From contig PNNN01000005.1 of the NCBI GenBank assembly GCA_013824245.1, forward strand, positions 1 to 60,180: DNA of 60,180 bases, given 5' to 3'. The DNA comes from Chlorobiaceae bacterium. GTDB taxonomy: Bacteria; Bacteroidota; Ignavibacteria; UBA10030; SZUA-254. The position numbers and the translations under genes are program-made. Position 1 is the stretch's first letter. Each line of letters opens with the position of its first letter. This document shows, one piece after another, positions 16,240-25,012 of the stretch. Under the pieces are notes generated by a model that saw only the letters and a list, made by a program, of their open reading frames with translations, was not told the origin of the DNA and did no database searches.

Positions 16240-17370
16240 TTATTTTCCAGAAGGATCCTGAAATAATCTACCATTAAATAATTTATAATTAAAAAATTGG
16301 GCAAGAACAAGATTATCTACCCAATCTCGCCATCTACTAACTTTTTCCGGATGCACGGCAATTTCGGTCTCATAGAATTCACCATGAACAGAGCTAATGA
16401 ATTTTAATCGTAATGCAAAAAATAGAACCATCATAAGCTCAGCAAATACGGTTATATACTGACCGACTGTAAACAACTCGGTCATAGACTCCCATTCGAC
16501 ACTTTTTATAAAACCCCAGTTATGAATTATATTCATCGAACTTAATAGCAAAATAAGGAACATAATTTTATCGATATATGCGCCTTGAGGTGGATCTTTT
16601 TTATACTGGTAACCGAAAAAGAGAAGTATAAAACCGATAATTAATACTTCGATATAAATAGTTTGCCTGTAAAGTGGAGCCCATAGTAGTATTCTCCAAT
16701 TATCCTTCTCCAGATAAGGCATTAAACTTTGAATTCTTTTCAAATTCTCCTCAGGTAACAATTCAGCAACTTCATGTCCATCAGACCATGATTTCAATGT
16801 CACCTGTAAAGCGATATCAAGCCCACTCGATCCTATATCTGAACGATGACTTTGAACGAAATCATCGAGCGTTTTATATTGTTTAATATCGTTAGTTTCA
16901 TATAAATGTTTTGGGTTGCTGAAATAGGGATAAAATACTAACAAGGTAGCTGCACCTATGATCAATGCTGTGCATAGATATTTTTGATACACTTTAAATT
17001 CTCGAAAAAGTAAATCTATAACTAAATAAACCACCGCGAAAGAATTCAGTGATATATAAGCAATTGACACATATTGCAAATATATATGCCGAGAATATTT
17101 TTGAATAAAAAAATCACGATGAATAAAATCATATCCTAATGAAACTAATGATAAACTAAAAAATATTGCAAAATTTAAAAAGATGAATCGATTTCTACGA
17201 TTCGGTTCTTTTAGAAGAATAAAAATAGATATTATAAAGAGTAACGATTGAACCAGTTGGTTGATATGAGCGGAGAATGGGGACGTTGATGTAGAAAAAA
17301 GAGAGAGTGATACAAAATAAATAAATAGTATCATTCCCCAAATTAATATAATTTTAAAACTTTGACGCAT
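16240..17370 (-). CDS. Polytopic membrane protein of unknown function
   Basis: A 376-residue protein with about eight hydrophobic segments: four to five in the first 160 residues, a soluble, probably extracytoplasmic stretch of about 80 residues (roughly 165-240, with DDFVQSHRSDIG and the ELLPEENLKRI segment), then three more. The C-terminal tail is basic and cytoplasmic-looking. No family is recognised. It leads a two-gene transcript with the AAA+/Fis regulator, so it may sense an envelope signal for it; this is inference from context. A good promoter lies at 17407-17435. Confidence 0.75.
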   Translation of the reverse strand: MRQSFKIILIWGMILFIYFVSLSLFSTSTSPFSAHINQLVQSLLFIISIFILLKEPNRRNRFIFLNFAIFFSLSLVSLGYDFIHRDFFIQKYSRHIYLQYVSIAYISLNSFAVVYLVIDLLFREFKVYQKYLCTALIIGAATLLVFYPYFSNPKHLYETNDIKQYKTLDDFVQSHRSDIGSSGLDIALQVTLKSWSDGHEVAELLPEENLKRIQSLMPYLEKDNWRILLWAPLYRQTIYIEVLIIGFILLFFGYQYKKDPPQGAYIDKIMFLILLLSSMNIIHNWGFIKSVEWESMTELFTVGQYITVFAELMMVLFFALRLKFISSVHGEFYETEIAVHPEKVSRWRDWVDNLVLAQFFNYKLFNGRLFQDPSGK

Positions 17371-17406
17371 TATTCTCGCTAATATTCGTTGATATTTTAA
17401 TAATAG

Positions 17407-17435
17407 AATATATGCAAATGCGATTGATATGTCAA
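17407..17435 (-). promoter_or_regulatory. Sigma-70-type promoter for the membrane protein/regulator operon
   Basis: On the minus strand a perfect TTGACA (17435-17430) is spaced by 17 nt from TATATT (17412-17407). The start point would be near 17400, leaving a 5' leader of about 30 nt before the ATG at 17370. Confidence 0.65.
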
Positions 17436-17530
17436 GGTTAATCGCAAATATTTTTATATATAAATAAAAAGGTGATATATCTCACAAACGAATATTCGTA
17501 ATAATTTTTAGCGGAATTTCAATGTTTTTA

Positions 17531-17559
17531 TTGATACCAAAGTCCATTACTTTTATATT
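17531..17559 (+). promoter_or_regulatory. Sigma-70-type promoter for the repeat-peptide gene
   Basis: TTGATA (17531-17536) and TATATT (17554-17559) are 17 nt apart. The start point would be near 17566, with a leader of about 70 nt ending in AAGGAG (17626-17631), 7 nt before the ATG at 17639. Confidence 0.55.
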
Positions 17560-17638
17560 TCATTAGTAAATTTTCCTTCAACCCCTCTCATTTGAATAAA
17601 AATAAACTTATTCACAATAAATTATAAGGAGATATTTT

Positions 17639-17830
17639 ATGTTAAAAAAATTTCGAGCCATTTTTATTACGATTTTGCTGGTTCTGGTAGCAAATATTCT
17701 TATTTCATTTGCTTCGACTGTCCCACTGCTTCCGGATTCACCGAAACCGAAGAGTACTGTTCCATTATTACCAGATTCACCAAAACCGAAGAGTACTGTT
17801 CCATTATTACCAGATTCACCAAAACCGTAA
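17639..17830 (+). CDS. Small secreted or anchored protein with three 13-residue Pro-rich repeats
   Basis: A 63-residue protein. Residues 2-6 are basic (LKKFR) and residues 8-25 form one hydrophobic helix, either a signal peptide or a membrane anchor. The remainder is three copies of STVPLLPDSPKPK (the last lacking its final Lys), at residues 26-38, 39-51 and 52-63. The strong Shine-Dalgarno AAGGAG, a promoter and an intrinsic terminator on both sides show that this is a real, independent gene despite its size. The family is not recognised. The repeats are nearly identical at the DNA level, so copy number may vary between strains. Confidence 0.75.
   Translation: MLKKFRAIFITILLVLVANILISFASTVPLLPDSPKPKSTVPLLPDSPKPKSTVPLLPDSPKP
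17714..17827 (+). repeat. 39-bp in-frame tandem repeat, three copies
   Basis: Units at 17714-17752, 17753-17791 and 17792-17827 (last truncated by the stop codon). Units two and three are essentially identical; unit one differs at several third-codon positions while keeping the same amino acids, which suggests selection on the peptide and a recent duplication of the second and third units. Confidence 0.9.
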
Positions 17831-17848
17831 CTAAGAATTTTATCAATT

Positions 17849-17882
17849 AAGCCCTGGATTCTATAATTCAGGGCTTTTTTTA
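17849..17882 (+). terminator. Intrinsic terminator of the repeat-peptide gene
   Basis: aagccctggatt (17849-17860) pairs with aattcagggctt (17866-17877), 11 of 12 positions, followed by a run of T to 17881. It isolates the small gene from the M50 protease gene downstream. Confidence 0.85.
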
Positions 17883-17904
17883 TTCCCCATCGAGAATATC
17901 CCTC

Positions 17905-18849
17905 ATGATTCATAAAAAAACAAAAATTTATCAATCAATTCTCTATGGTTCTCTTTTTTTAGCTACATTTTTTACTACAACTTTAGCAGGCGTTCAATGG
18001 TTAAACCGCGATCCTTTAGAACTCTCTAACTTACCATTCGGTTTTCAATATTCATTTTTAATTTTAATTTTTCTTCTCAGCCATGAATTCGGGCATTTTT
18101 TCGCCGCAAAATATCATCGTGTAGAGACGACTCTCCCTTATTTCATCCCTGCGCCACCGTTCCTAATAAATCCTTTTGGGACAATGGGAGCTTTGATTAG
18201 GATGAAATCTACACCACGCACAACTTCAGCCCTTTTTGATATCGGTATCGCCGGTCCAATCGCAGGATTTTGTGTTAGTCTCATTTTTCTACTTGTAGGT
18301 TTTCTCACCCTTCCAACAAAAGATTATATTTTTACTATCCATCCCGAATATCGTGAACTTAGCATGATACCATCCAACGGCTTGTATTTTGGTGATTCGC
18401 TATTATTTTGGATGGTTAAAAATTTAGTTCCAACTTCCGATTTCATTCCTCCAATGAATGAAATTTATCATTATCCATATTTATGTGTTGGTTGGTTTGG
18501 ATTGTTTGTAACCGGTCTTAATCTTATGCCGGTAGGTCAGTTGGATGGTGGACATATTGTTTTCGCAATGTTCGGAAAGAAAATTCATCGAATTGTAGCT
18601 CGCATCTTCTTTTTCACTCTAATCTTAACCGGATTAATCAGCATTATCCCAGCGATCACCTCTCAGATTTATCCAGCATCAATCGGATGGTTGGTTTGGG
18701 GGATAATATTGTATTTTGTTGTAAAATTAGACCATCCTGAAACCGCGGTTATTGAATCATTGTCAACAAACAGAAAATTATTAGGGCTATTCTCAATCAT
18801 TATCTTTATTATCTCATTTCCACCAATACCGTTTATTGATATACCATAA
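17905..18849 (+). CDS. Site-2-protease family (M50) membrane zinc metalloprotease
   Basis: A 314-residue polytopic protease that cleaves substrates within or next to the membrane. Zinc ligands are in H60-E-F-G-H64 in the second membrane segment and D214-G-G-H in NLMPVGQLDGGH, the third ligand. About seven hydrophobic segments are visible, with no PDZ or CBS domain. The conserved FGTMGALIRMKS and IAGPIAGF stretches match the S2P core. It starts 23 bp after the previous terminator, so its promoter may overlap it or it may depend on readthrough. Confidence 0.9.
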   Translation: MIHKKTKIYQSILYGSLFLATFFTTTLAGVQWLNRDPLELSNLPFGFQYSFLILIFLLSHEFGHFFAAKYHRVETTLPYFIPAPPFLINPFGTMGALIRMKSTPRTTSALFDIGIAGPIAGFCVSLIFLLVGFLTLPTKDYIFTIHPEYRELSMIPSNGLYFGDSLLFWMVKNLVPTSDFIPPMNEIYHYPYLCVGWFGLFVTGLNLMPVGQLDGGHIVFAMFGKKIHRIVARIFFFTLILTGLISIIPAITSQIYPASIGWLVWGIILYFVVKLDHPETAVIESLSTNRKLLGLFSIIIFIISFPPIPFIDIP

Positions 18850-18859
18850 TGAAGAATTC

Positions 18860-18888
18860 TTGACTTTCGTTAACTAATTTCTTAGTTT
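18860..18888 (+). promoter_or_regulatory. Weak promoter candidate for the envelope operon, with leader hairpin
   Basis: TTGACT (18860-18865) and TAGTTT (18883-18888) are 17 nt apart; the -10 box is poor. It would give a leader of about 150 nt, in which tgttattatt (18928-18937) and aataataaca (18958-18967) make a 10-bp perfect hairpin. The leader could have a regulatory role, but no known riboswitch is recognised. Confidence 0.3.
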
Positions 18889-19041
18889 ATTTCAGTACAA
18901 GTATTTGAAAGACACCAACTGACTCCTTGTTATTATTTTTTAGCATATAATTATTCCAATAATAACAGCCGGAGTGTTTCTCACCTGCTTTTTTACTTCT
19001 AAGTGAGGAGTACTCAAAATTTTATCTGAGACAAAATTAGA

Positions 19042-19857
19042 ATGAAACAATTCTTCCCCATATTATTATCATTATTACTGATTTCATGTCAGTATGAAAA
19101 AACCAGTATAATTGATCCCGTTATAAAAGCGCCATATTTATCAACCGTATTTTTCGATCAAAATATTATTGATCTGGATAACGATACTACAAGCAGCGTT
19201 GACAACCTCGGAGATAATCGATATAAAATTAAAATCAACTTTCGGGGAATCGGATCGTCAGAAGTGATGAATCAACCGATCTCGGGCACTCTACAAATCT
19301 ATAAGCCATCATCTCCTTCTCCGTTTTCCACACAATCATTTCAGGTTGAGTCAGTTGGAACCGACTCAATCACTTTTTCATCATCTGTAACAATGACAAT
19401 AAACAGAGGAGATGCAGGAGCATACCGACTAACATTTTCGTTGAAATTTGGGAATTCATCATCGAGTAACTCAATCGAAAAGCGTCTATTTATCACACGC
19501 AACAATAGTAGACCACAGTTGTTAAAATATACCGCACCTGATACACTGATACGTCCGACCACTGGAATTGAATTGTTATTTTTTAATGTTACCGTGAATG
19601 ATTCAGATGGCTACAACGATTTGGATAACGTTTATATCAAAAGAATTTATCCAACTGAAACCAGTCCAATTTATCTCTTTGACGATGGTGATAAAAATCG
19701 GAATGGAGACAATATTGCCCTCGATGGAATTTTCTCACGGATCCTGAGCATCGATTCTACGGCGCGTCTCGGCAATCAAATCTTTTTGTTCCGCGCAATC
19801 GATAAATCAGGCGCGTTTTCTGATTCGCTACTGCATACCATTACTGTTTTACAATGA
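19042..19857 (+). CDS. Lipoprotein of unknown function with beta-rich domains
   Basis: A 271-residue protein with a signal peptide ending in a lipobox-like LLISC (Cys16). The mature part looks like two beta-sandwich modules. The second contains DSDGYNDLDNVYIK and LFDDGDKNRNGDN, an acidic loop style found in Ca-binding and anchor-type domains of secreted proteins. It leads a run of five plus-strand genes (to 23884), with only 23 bp before the next gene, which encodes an exported Asp-box protein, so a joint role in envelope or secretion is likely. Confidence 0.7.
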   Translation: MKQFFPILLSLLLISCQYEKTSIIDPVIKAPYLSTVFFDQNIIDLDNDTTSSVDNLGDNRYKIKINFRGIGSSEVMNQPISGTLQIYKPSSPSPFSTQSFQVESVGTDSITFSSSVTMTINRGDAGAYRLTFSLKFGNSSSSNSIEKRLFITRNNSRPQLLKYTAPDTLIRPTTGIELLFFNVTVNDSDGYNDLDNVYIKRIYPTETSPIYLFDDGDKNRNGDNIALDGIFSRILSIDSTARLGNQIFLFRAIDKSGAFSDSLLHTITVLQ

Positions 19858-19880
19858 GTATTTCATTTTCAAATTAAACT

Positions 19881-21506
19881 ATGAAAAGAATTCATATAAT
19901 TTCAATTATTTTGTTTTTATTCCCCCCAATCTCATTGGGACAATCAATATTTTTGAAAAATTTTTCTCTTAATAAAGTAGATACCGCCACTTTCCCGCCA
20001 AGCAATAGCGTATCTCATACTTCTGTTAACGGTTCATCAATCTACATCGGGACAGGTAATGGACTTGCCAAGAGTATAGATGGAGGTAGAAACTGGTTTT
20101 CGTTTAAAACCGAAGCCGCCTTTGCATACTCAGGGATCTTCGCCATTGCTACTTACGGAGATACCGTTTGGACAGCAATGGGGTACGAGAAAGATGTGAA
20201 CGGCAGCAGTGTTCAGACCGGTGGGGGTTATTCGATTTCTTTCGATGCAGGAAGTACATGGCAGCATATCGAACAAGCAATGGATCAGAGAGCAGACAGC
20301 GTCATATCATACTGTCCGCCAGGATACCCATGTGTAAATGATTCAATTAGCATCCTCCCTGTAATCGTTCCTGAACAGAATGTAACCTTCGACATTTCAC
20401 TAACATCAGGGAGCGTTTGGATTGCAAGCTGGGCAAGTAGTTTAAGAAAATCAACAGACAACGGTCAAACTTGGCAGCGAATCTTGTTGCCTCTCGACAA
20501 CATGAATAGCATCTCTCCAATAGATACACTTTACTCATTTGCTCCTAATGACACGAATAGACAAAAAAGAATTTTTTACAAATTCGATCCGCGGCTAAAT
20601 AATAATTTGCTTGCGTTCTCAGTATATGCCGTAAGCCCCGATACTATTTGGTGCGGAACTGCAGACGGCGTAAACCGCTCCACCGATGGCGGCACAAGTT
20701 GGATAAAAATGAACCATCAGAATCAGGTGGCGCCGATCCTTGGCAATTGGGTGATCTCGATAAAAGAACAGCGTTTCTCGGGCATCAACCGTCTTTGGAC
20801 GACCAACTGGAGAGCACAGGACAATCGTGAAGAGTTTGGTGTAAGTTATTCTGATGATTTTGGTCAATCATGGATTAACTGCCTGCACGGTGTTCGCGCT
20901 TATGGTTTCGCATTCAAAGATTCAATAGCATACATTGCAACTGAAGATGGAATATATCGAACAAATGATGGAGGTAAAAATTTCATCAGAATCTCAGATT
21001 TAGCAGATCATTCATCGCATCAATATATTTATTCTGCAAAAGTTTACTCTGTCGATGTAATTGGTGATTCTGTTTATATCGGAACAAATGAAGGATTTGC
21101 AAGAACCATCGATAATAGTGAAAATCAATTCGGGCAAAATTGGATAATCTATCGTACATTTGAAACAGTCGGTACTTCAACTGAAACGTATGCATACCCA
21201 AATCCATTTGCTCCATCAACCACACTTCCTTCTGCCGATGCATATGTCCGCATCCACTACGGAAAAAAATCGGATAATTCGAATTCTACCGGAAGTCGAA
21301 ATGTAACAATAGAAATTTTTGATTTTGGTATGAATAGAGTTCGAACTCTGCTTAACAATGCGACTCGTCCCGATAATCTGGAATTGGATGAACTTTGGGA
21401 TGGCAGAGACGAGAAAGGCAATGTAGTTGCTAACGGTGTCTATTTTTACATGGTGAAAATCGACAACGATGAACCCGCATATGGAAAAATTTTGGTGTTA
21501 CAATAA
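19881..21506 (+). CDS. Exported Asp-box repeat protein with FlgD/T9SS-type C-terminal domain
   Basis: A 541-residue protein with a signal peptide (about residues 1-20, ending SLGQ). Asp-box motifs such as SIDGGRNW, STDNGQTWQ, STDGGTSWI and TNDGGKNF indicate a beta-propeller. The C-terminal 105 residues start with YPNPFAPST and end NGVYFYMVKIDN..KILVLQ, a FlgD-like Ig fold that serves as a T9SS sorting signal in this lineage. It is followed, 1 bp after its stop, by two PorV-like genes, so its export by T9SS is plausible. Enzymatic activity is not evident. Confidence 0.8.
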   Translation: MKRIHIISIILFLFPPISLGQSIFLKNFSLNKVDTATFPPSNSVSHTSVNGSSIYIGTGNGLAKSIDGGRNWFSFKTEAAFAYSGIFAIATYGDTVWTAMGYEKDVNGSSVQTGGGYSISFDAGSTWQHIEQAMDQRADSVISYCPPGYPCVNDSISILPVIVPEQNVTFDISLTSGSVWIASWASSLRKSTDNGQTWQRILLPLDNMNSISPIDTLYSFAPNDTNRQKRIFYKFDPRLNNNLLAFSVYAVSPDTIWCGTADGVNRSTDGGTSWIKMNHQNQVAPILGNWVISIKEQRFSGINRLWTTNWRAQDNREEFGVSYSDDFGQSWINCLHGVRAYGFAFKDSIAYIATEDGIYRTNDGGKNFIRISDLADHSSHQYIYSAKVYSVDVIGDSVYIGTNEGFARTIDNSENQFGQNWIIYRTFETVGTSTETYAYPNPFAPSTTLPSADAYVRIHYGKKSDNSNSTGSRNVTIEIFDFGMNRVRTLLNNATRPDNLELDELWDGRDEKGNVVANGVYFYMVKIDNDEPAYGKILVLQ

Positions 21507-21507
21507 T

Positions 21508-22452
21508 ATGAAACGTTTAATTTTATTTTTATTGCTCATATCCTTTCAACAAAGTTTTTCTCAGAATGCCGGTAAGGCGGGTGCTTTCGCAAGAATGGGA
21601 TTCGGATCTCGCGGTATGGCGATGGGAAACGCCCTTACTGCCGTCAATTCAGGAGAGATATCTGCATATTACAATCCGGCGCTCTCACCATTTTCAAAAT
21701 CCCGTATAGTAAATACTTCATTTGGATTTCTATCACTCGACAGATCGCTTACATCTTTAAGTTACACACAGTCGATTCCACCAACTGCCGGAATATCGGC
21801 TTCCATCCTTAAAGCAGGGGTAAGCAACATAGACGGAAGAAACAGTAATGGTGTACACACAGAAGATTACTCAACATATGATTATCAATTCGCACTCGCC
21901 TTTTCAAATCAGGTCAGCGAGGGAGTATCACTTGGCGTAGCGGTAAAACTTTATCACAACAAATTATTTGAAGAAGTAACTTCGACCACAGTGGGATTCG
22001 ATATCGGAGTTCACATTCATATTATTGATCGGTTGTATACAGGGGTTGCGTTACAAGATATCGGCTCGAAATATATTTGGGACACAAAACCGATTTACGC
22101 AGAACCGCTTGGTAAACCGACAACAGATAAGTTCCCTACATTACGGCGTGTTGGTCTTGCTTATTTCTTTGAAGAACCTGAAATTACCATCGCAATCGAT
22201 TTTGAGAATTCAAACCAAAACACGAATATTCTAAGATTCGGTGCTGAATATTCCATTATTAAATATTTTCAAATCCGCGGAGGCGTTGACAGGATCGAAT
22301 TTGGAAACGACCGAACCGGCGCAAAACCTTCTTTTGGTTTTACTATCGAAAAGCCGGTAGCAGGATTTATACCTGCCTTATCGTACGCATTCATCTATGA
22401 TTCATTCGCTCCACGCGGAATTCATTTTATCACACTCTCTGCAAAAATATAA
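21508..22452 (+). CDS. PorV/PorQ-family outer-membrane protein
   Basis: A 314-residue beta-barrel protein. A signal peptide (residues 1-19, ending SFSQ) is followed by AGAFARMGFGSRGMAMGNA and YYNPAL, the N-terminal signature of the PorV/UPF0164 group. PorV proteins are outer-membrane partners that pass T9SS cargo to surface-attachment machinery. I use the ATG at 21508, one base after the preceding stop (TAATATG). An earlier in-frame ATG at 21469 lies inside the upstream gene and would place 13 residues before the signal peptide. The barrel continues to an aromatic end. Confidence 0.85.
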   Translation: MKRLILFLLLISFQQSFSQNAGKAGAFARMGFGSRGMAMGNALTAVNSGEISAYYNPALSPFSKSRIVNTSFGFLSLDRSLTSLSYTQSIPPTAGISASILKAGVSNIDGRNSNGVHTEDYSTYDYQFALAFSNQVSEGVSLGVAVKLYHNKLFEEVTSTTVGFDIGVHIHIIDRLYTGVALQDIGSKYIWDTKPIYAEPLGKPTTDKFPTLRRVGLAYFFEEPEITIAIDFENSNQNTNILRFGAEYSIIKYFQIRGGVDRIEFGNDRTGAKPSFGFTIEKPVAGFIPALSYAFIYDSFAPRGIHFITLSAKI

Positions 22453-22457
22453 ATTTT

Positions 22458-23363
22458 ATGAAAAGAATCTTCTTTATTATCGCTGCATCATATGGAATAA
22501 TGATTTCAACCAGCATATCTCAAACAGGAAATACCGGGCTTAGCTTCTTAAAGTTCGGTGTTGGCGCTCGCAGTTTAGCTATGGGTGAAGCGTTTGTTGC
22601 ATTAGCGGGTGATCCGGCAGGAACTTATTACAATCCTGCAACCATCACAACTGATGCCACTGCGCATCTTCTATTCATGCACAACGAAGGGGTACAGGAT
22701 ACAAAGACCGATTATCTTGCATCGATAACAGGTTGGAAAGATTTTTCTTTCGGTTTGAGTGTAAATAAAACAAGCATAAACAATATTCCGCTGCGATCAA
22801 CTCCGGGCGAACCATTGGGCATGTTTGAAGCCCAGAATGCATCAATAGGTTTGTCATCCGCTTATAAAGTAAATCCTTCTTTTAGCGTTGGGGTTACAGG
22901 TAAATTTTTATACGAAAAGATTTATGTCGATGATGCATCAGGTTACGCTATAGATTTTGGTGCATTATACAAATCACCATGGAAAGCCCGGTTTGGCTTA
23001 TCAGTCAGCAATATCGGCTCAATGAACAAGTTACTCAACGAGTCAACAAAACTTCCATTAATCATAAGAGCCGGAACATCTTATGATTATCTCTTCGATA
23101 TGGTTCCTCTGGACGTACGAATGAATGGCGAGATTGTGTCGCTTCCGAGAGAAAGCAAAACTCATTTACATATCGGCACAGAAACGGAATTCAAAAATAT
23201 GCTTGCATTACGTTTTGGATATCAAACCGGTTATGAAAATAAAAATTTTTCGGCAGGCATTGGGATACGTTCCTCTATATTCCGATTTGATTACGCATAT
23301 GTTCCTTACAAATATAATTTTGGTTCAGGTCATATATTTTCATTAGAAATTCAATTTCAATAA
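22458..23363 (+). CDS. PorV/PorQ-family outer-membrane protein, second paralogue
   Basis: A 301-residue beta-barrel with a signal peptide (about 1-21), then LSFLKFGVGARSLAMGEA and GTYYNPAT, the same signature as the preceding gene. It starts 6 bp after that gene's stop. Overall length and repeated alternating beta strands fit a 14-strand FadL-like fold. Two PorV-like proteins in tandem behind a sorting-domain protein suggest a dedicated export or anchoring module; the partition of labour between them is unknown. Confidence 0.87.
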   Translation: MKRIFFIIAASYGIMISTSISQTGNTGLSFLKFGVGARSLAMGEAFVALAGDPAGTYYNPATITTDATAHLLFMHNEGVQDTKTDYLASITGWKDFSFGLSVNKTSINNIPLRSTPGEPLGMFEAQNASIGLSSAYKVNPSFSVGVTGKFLYEKIYVDDASGYAIDFGALYKSPWKARFGLSVSNIGSMNKLLNESTKLPLIIRAGTSYDYLFDMVPLDVRMNGEIVSLPRESKTHLHIGTETEFKNMLALRFGYQTGYENKNFSAGIGIRSSIFRFDYAYVPYKYNFGSGHIFSLEIQFQ

Positions 23364-23377
23364 TAGAATAAAATGTC

Positions 23378-23884
23378 ATGAAAAAAATTATTTCAATCAT
23401 CAGCATCATATTCATCATTTCTGCTTACGGCATGGCAGGTAACAAGGTTGAGCTAAAATGGTACAAGTACAACGCCGGAATAGCCGAAGCTAAAAAGAGT
23501 AATAAGAAAATTTTACTCGACGTTTATACCGATTGGTGCAAGTGGTGTAAAAAACTCGATGTAGAAGTATACGAAAATGATAAAGTAGCTGCTTACCTTA
23601 AAAAGTATTATGTGTTGATTAAAGTTAATGGCGAGGGCTCTGAGAAACTAAAATACAAAGATAATGAGATATCAGAGACCCAGTTCACCGGTGCGATGGG
23701 CGTAACTGGATATCCTACTATGTTTTTTTTGGATTCAAAAGGTGAGCCAATTGAAAAATTAGCATCATTCGTTCCAGCAGACAAATTTCTGCCGATCATA
23801 AAGTTTTTCGGTGAAGATTATTATAAGAAAGATAAATGGGAAACTTTTTATAAAAACTATTCCCAAAAAGAATCTACTAAATAG
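23378..23884 (+). CDS. Secreted thioredoxin-fold protein
   Basis: A 168-residue protein with a signal peptide (about 1-20) and a thioredoxin-like domain. The redox centre is C54-K-W-C57 in DWCKWCKK, and the cis-Pro loop is GYPTMFF. This matches the Thioredoxin_7/DUF255-like group that acts in the periplasm on envelope proteins. It is the last of the five-gene run, 15 bp after the second PorV-like gene. It converges with the GT4 gene with 3 bp between the stops and no visible terminator. Confidence 0.87.
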   Translation: MKKIISIISIIFIISAYGMAGNKVELKWYKYNAGIAEAKKSNKKILLDVYTDWCKWCKKLDVEVYENDKVAAYLKKYYVLIKVNGEGSEKLKYKDNEISETQFTGAMGVTGYPTMFFLDSKGEPIEKLASFVPADKFLPIIKFFGEDYYKKDKWETFYKNYSQKESTK

Positions 23885-23887
23885 AAG

Positions 23888-25012
23888 TCAGGTGAGAAGC
23901 GAATAATATTCATCTTCGTATTTCTGCAATATTTCAGATTCTGAAAAATTATCATCCACCTTTTTCTTTCCCCTCGCTCCAAAACTTTTTCTGAGTTGAT
24001 GATCGCTCAGTAGTTTTATCAACACATCCCTCAATGACTCAACATTTTTGGGTGGAATAAGAAAACCGGTTTCACCATCCGAGATGATATCAGGAGCGCC
24101 ACCCGAGTTAGTTGCAATAACCGGCAAACCCGCCGCCATCGCTTCAATATAAACGTACCCGAATGCTTCTTCATAAGATGGTAAAGCAAATATGTCGAAC
24201 ATTGAGAACAATCTTGGAATATCCGAACGAAAACCTGCGAAGATAACCAGATCGGTCAGGCCAAGAGAACGAACAAGTTCATGAAGCTCACTGCTGTAAT
24301 TTTCCTCACCGAAAGTCGGCTCACCGACGATTACTAATCGTGTTTCTCCCATCGATTCTGGAAGTCCGGCAAATGCAGTCACCAATTCAGTGAATCCCTT
24401 AGCACGATCAATTCGAGCGATTGCGCCGATAACCAGCGAATTTTGGGGGATACCAAGTTCTGCGCGGAGCTTTATCGTCTCGGACTGATCTACGCTATAC
24501 AAATCTGTATTAATGCCGCCGGGGATTACGATTATTTTTTTTTCATCCACCGGACAAGTATTTAAAATATTCTCGCATAAAAAATTAGACAAGACGAATA
24601 TCTTATCCACACGTGAATAAATCAACCGATGGAATAAATCCTTTTTTGAAACTTTTGAAGATACTTGTTTCTGAAGAATAATAATCGGACGCTTTTTCAT
24701 CATTGAAGATGCGAAATACGCATGAACTAAATCGCGCGACATGTGAACATGGAGAACGTCAATATCATTTTTTCTGATTACCGATCTTAACTTCATTGAA
24801 GAAAACGGATCAAAATTACGAAGCAGACGCACCGAGATTGTTTTTATACCAAGTAAATTTAACTCACTAAAAATTCTTCCCTCCGGATGAGCGGCAAAAT
24901 ATATTTCATGCCCGCGATCTCTGAATGAGCCGGCTAATTTCACTGCCGACATCTCACCTCCGCCCCAAGCGCGCGACGAACAGATGTGTAATATTTTAAG
25001 TTTATTCTTCAG
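23888..25012 (-). CDS. Family 4 glycosyltransferase, likely CTG start
   Basis: A GT-B retaining transferase of about 375 residues in the surface-polysaccharide cluster. The C-terminal half has the donor-binding motif EEAFGYVYIEAMAAGLPV. The first ATG, at 24952, would remove the first beta strand and the acceptor-side GGGE loop. The frame is open upstream and encodes KILHICSSRAWGGGEMSA, exactly the family's N-terminus. The only plausible initiator is CTG at 25012-25010, which overlaps the upstream gene's stop as CTGA, like an ATGA coupling. Upstream are the ligase and other glycosyltransferase genes. Confidence 0.85.
   Translation of the reverse strand: MKNKLKILHICSSRAWGGGEMSAVKLAGSFRDRGHEIYFAAHPEGRIFSELNLLGIKTISVRLLRNFDPFSSMKLRSVIRKNDIDVLHVHMSRDLVHAYFASSMMKKRPIIILQKQVSSKVSKKDLFHRLIYSRVDKIFVLSNFLCENILNTCPVDEKKIIVIPGGINTDLYSVDQSETIKLRAELGIPQNSLVIGAIARIDRAKGFTELVTAFAGLPESMGETRLVIVGEPTFGEENYSSELHELVRSLGLTDLVIFAGFRSDIPRLFSMFDIFALPSYEEAFGYVYIEAMAAGLPVIATNSGGAPDIISDGETGFLIPPKNVESLRDVLIKLLSDHQLRKSFGARGKKKVDDNFSESEILQKYEDEYYSLLT

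Noticed and set aside
17608-17934. 108-codon minus-strand Gly-rich frame opposite the repeat peptide
   Set aside because: It reads the complement of the tandem repeat and lacks a promoter and Shine-Dalgarno; the plus-strand gene has promoter, AAGGAG and terminator.
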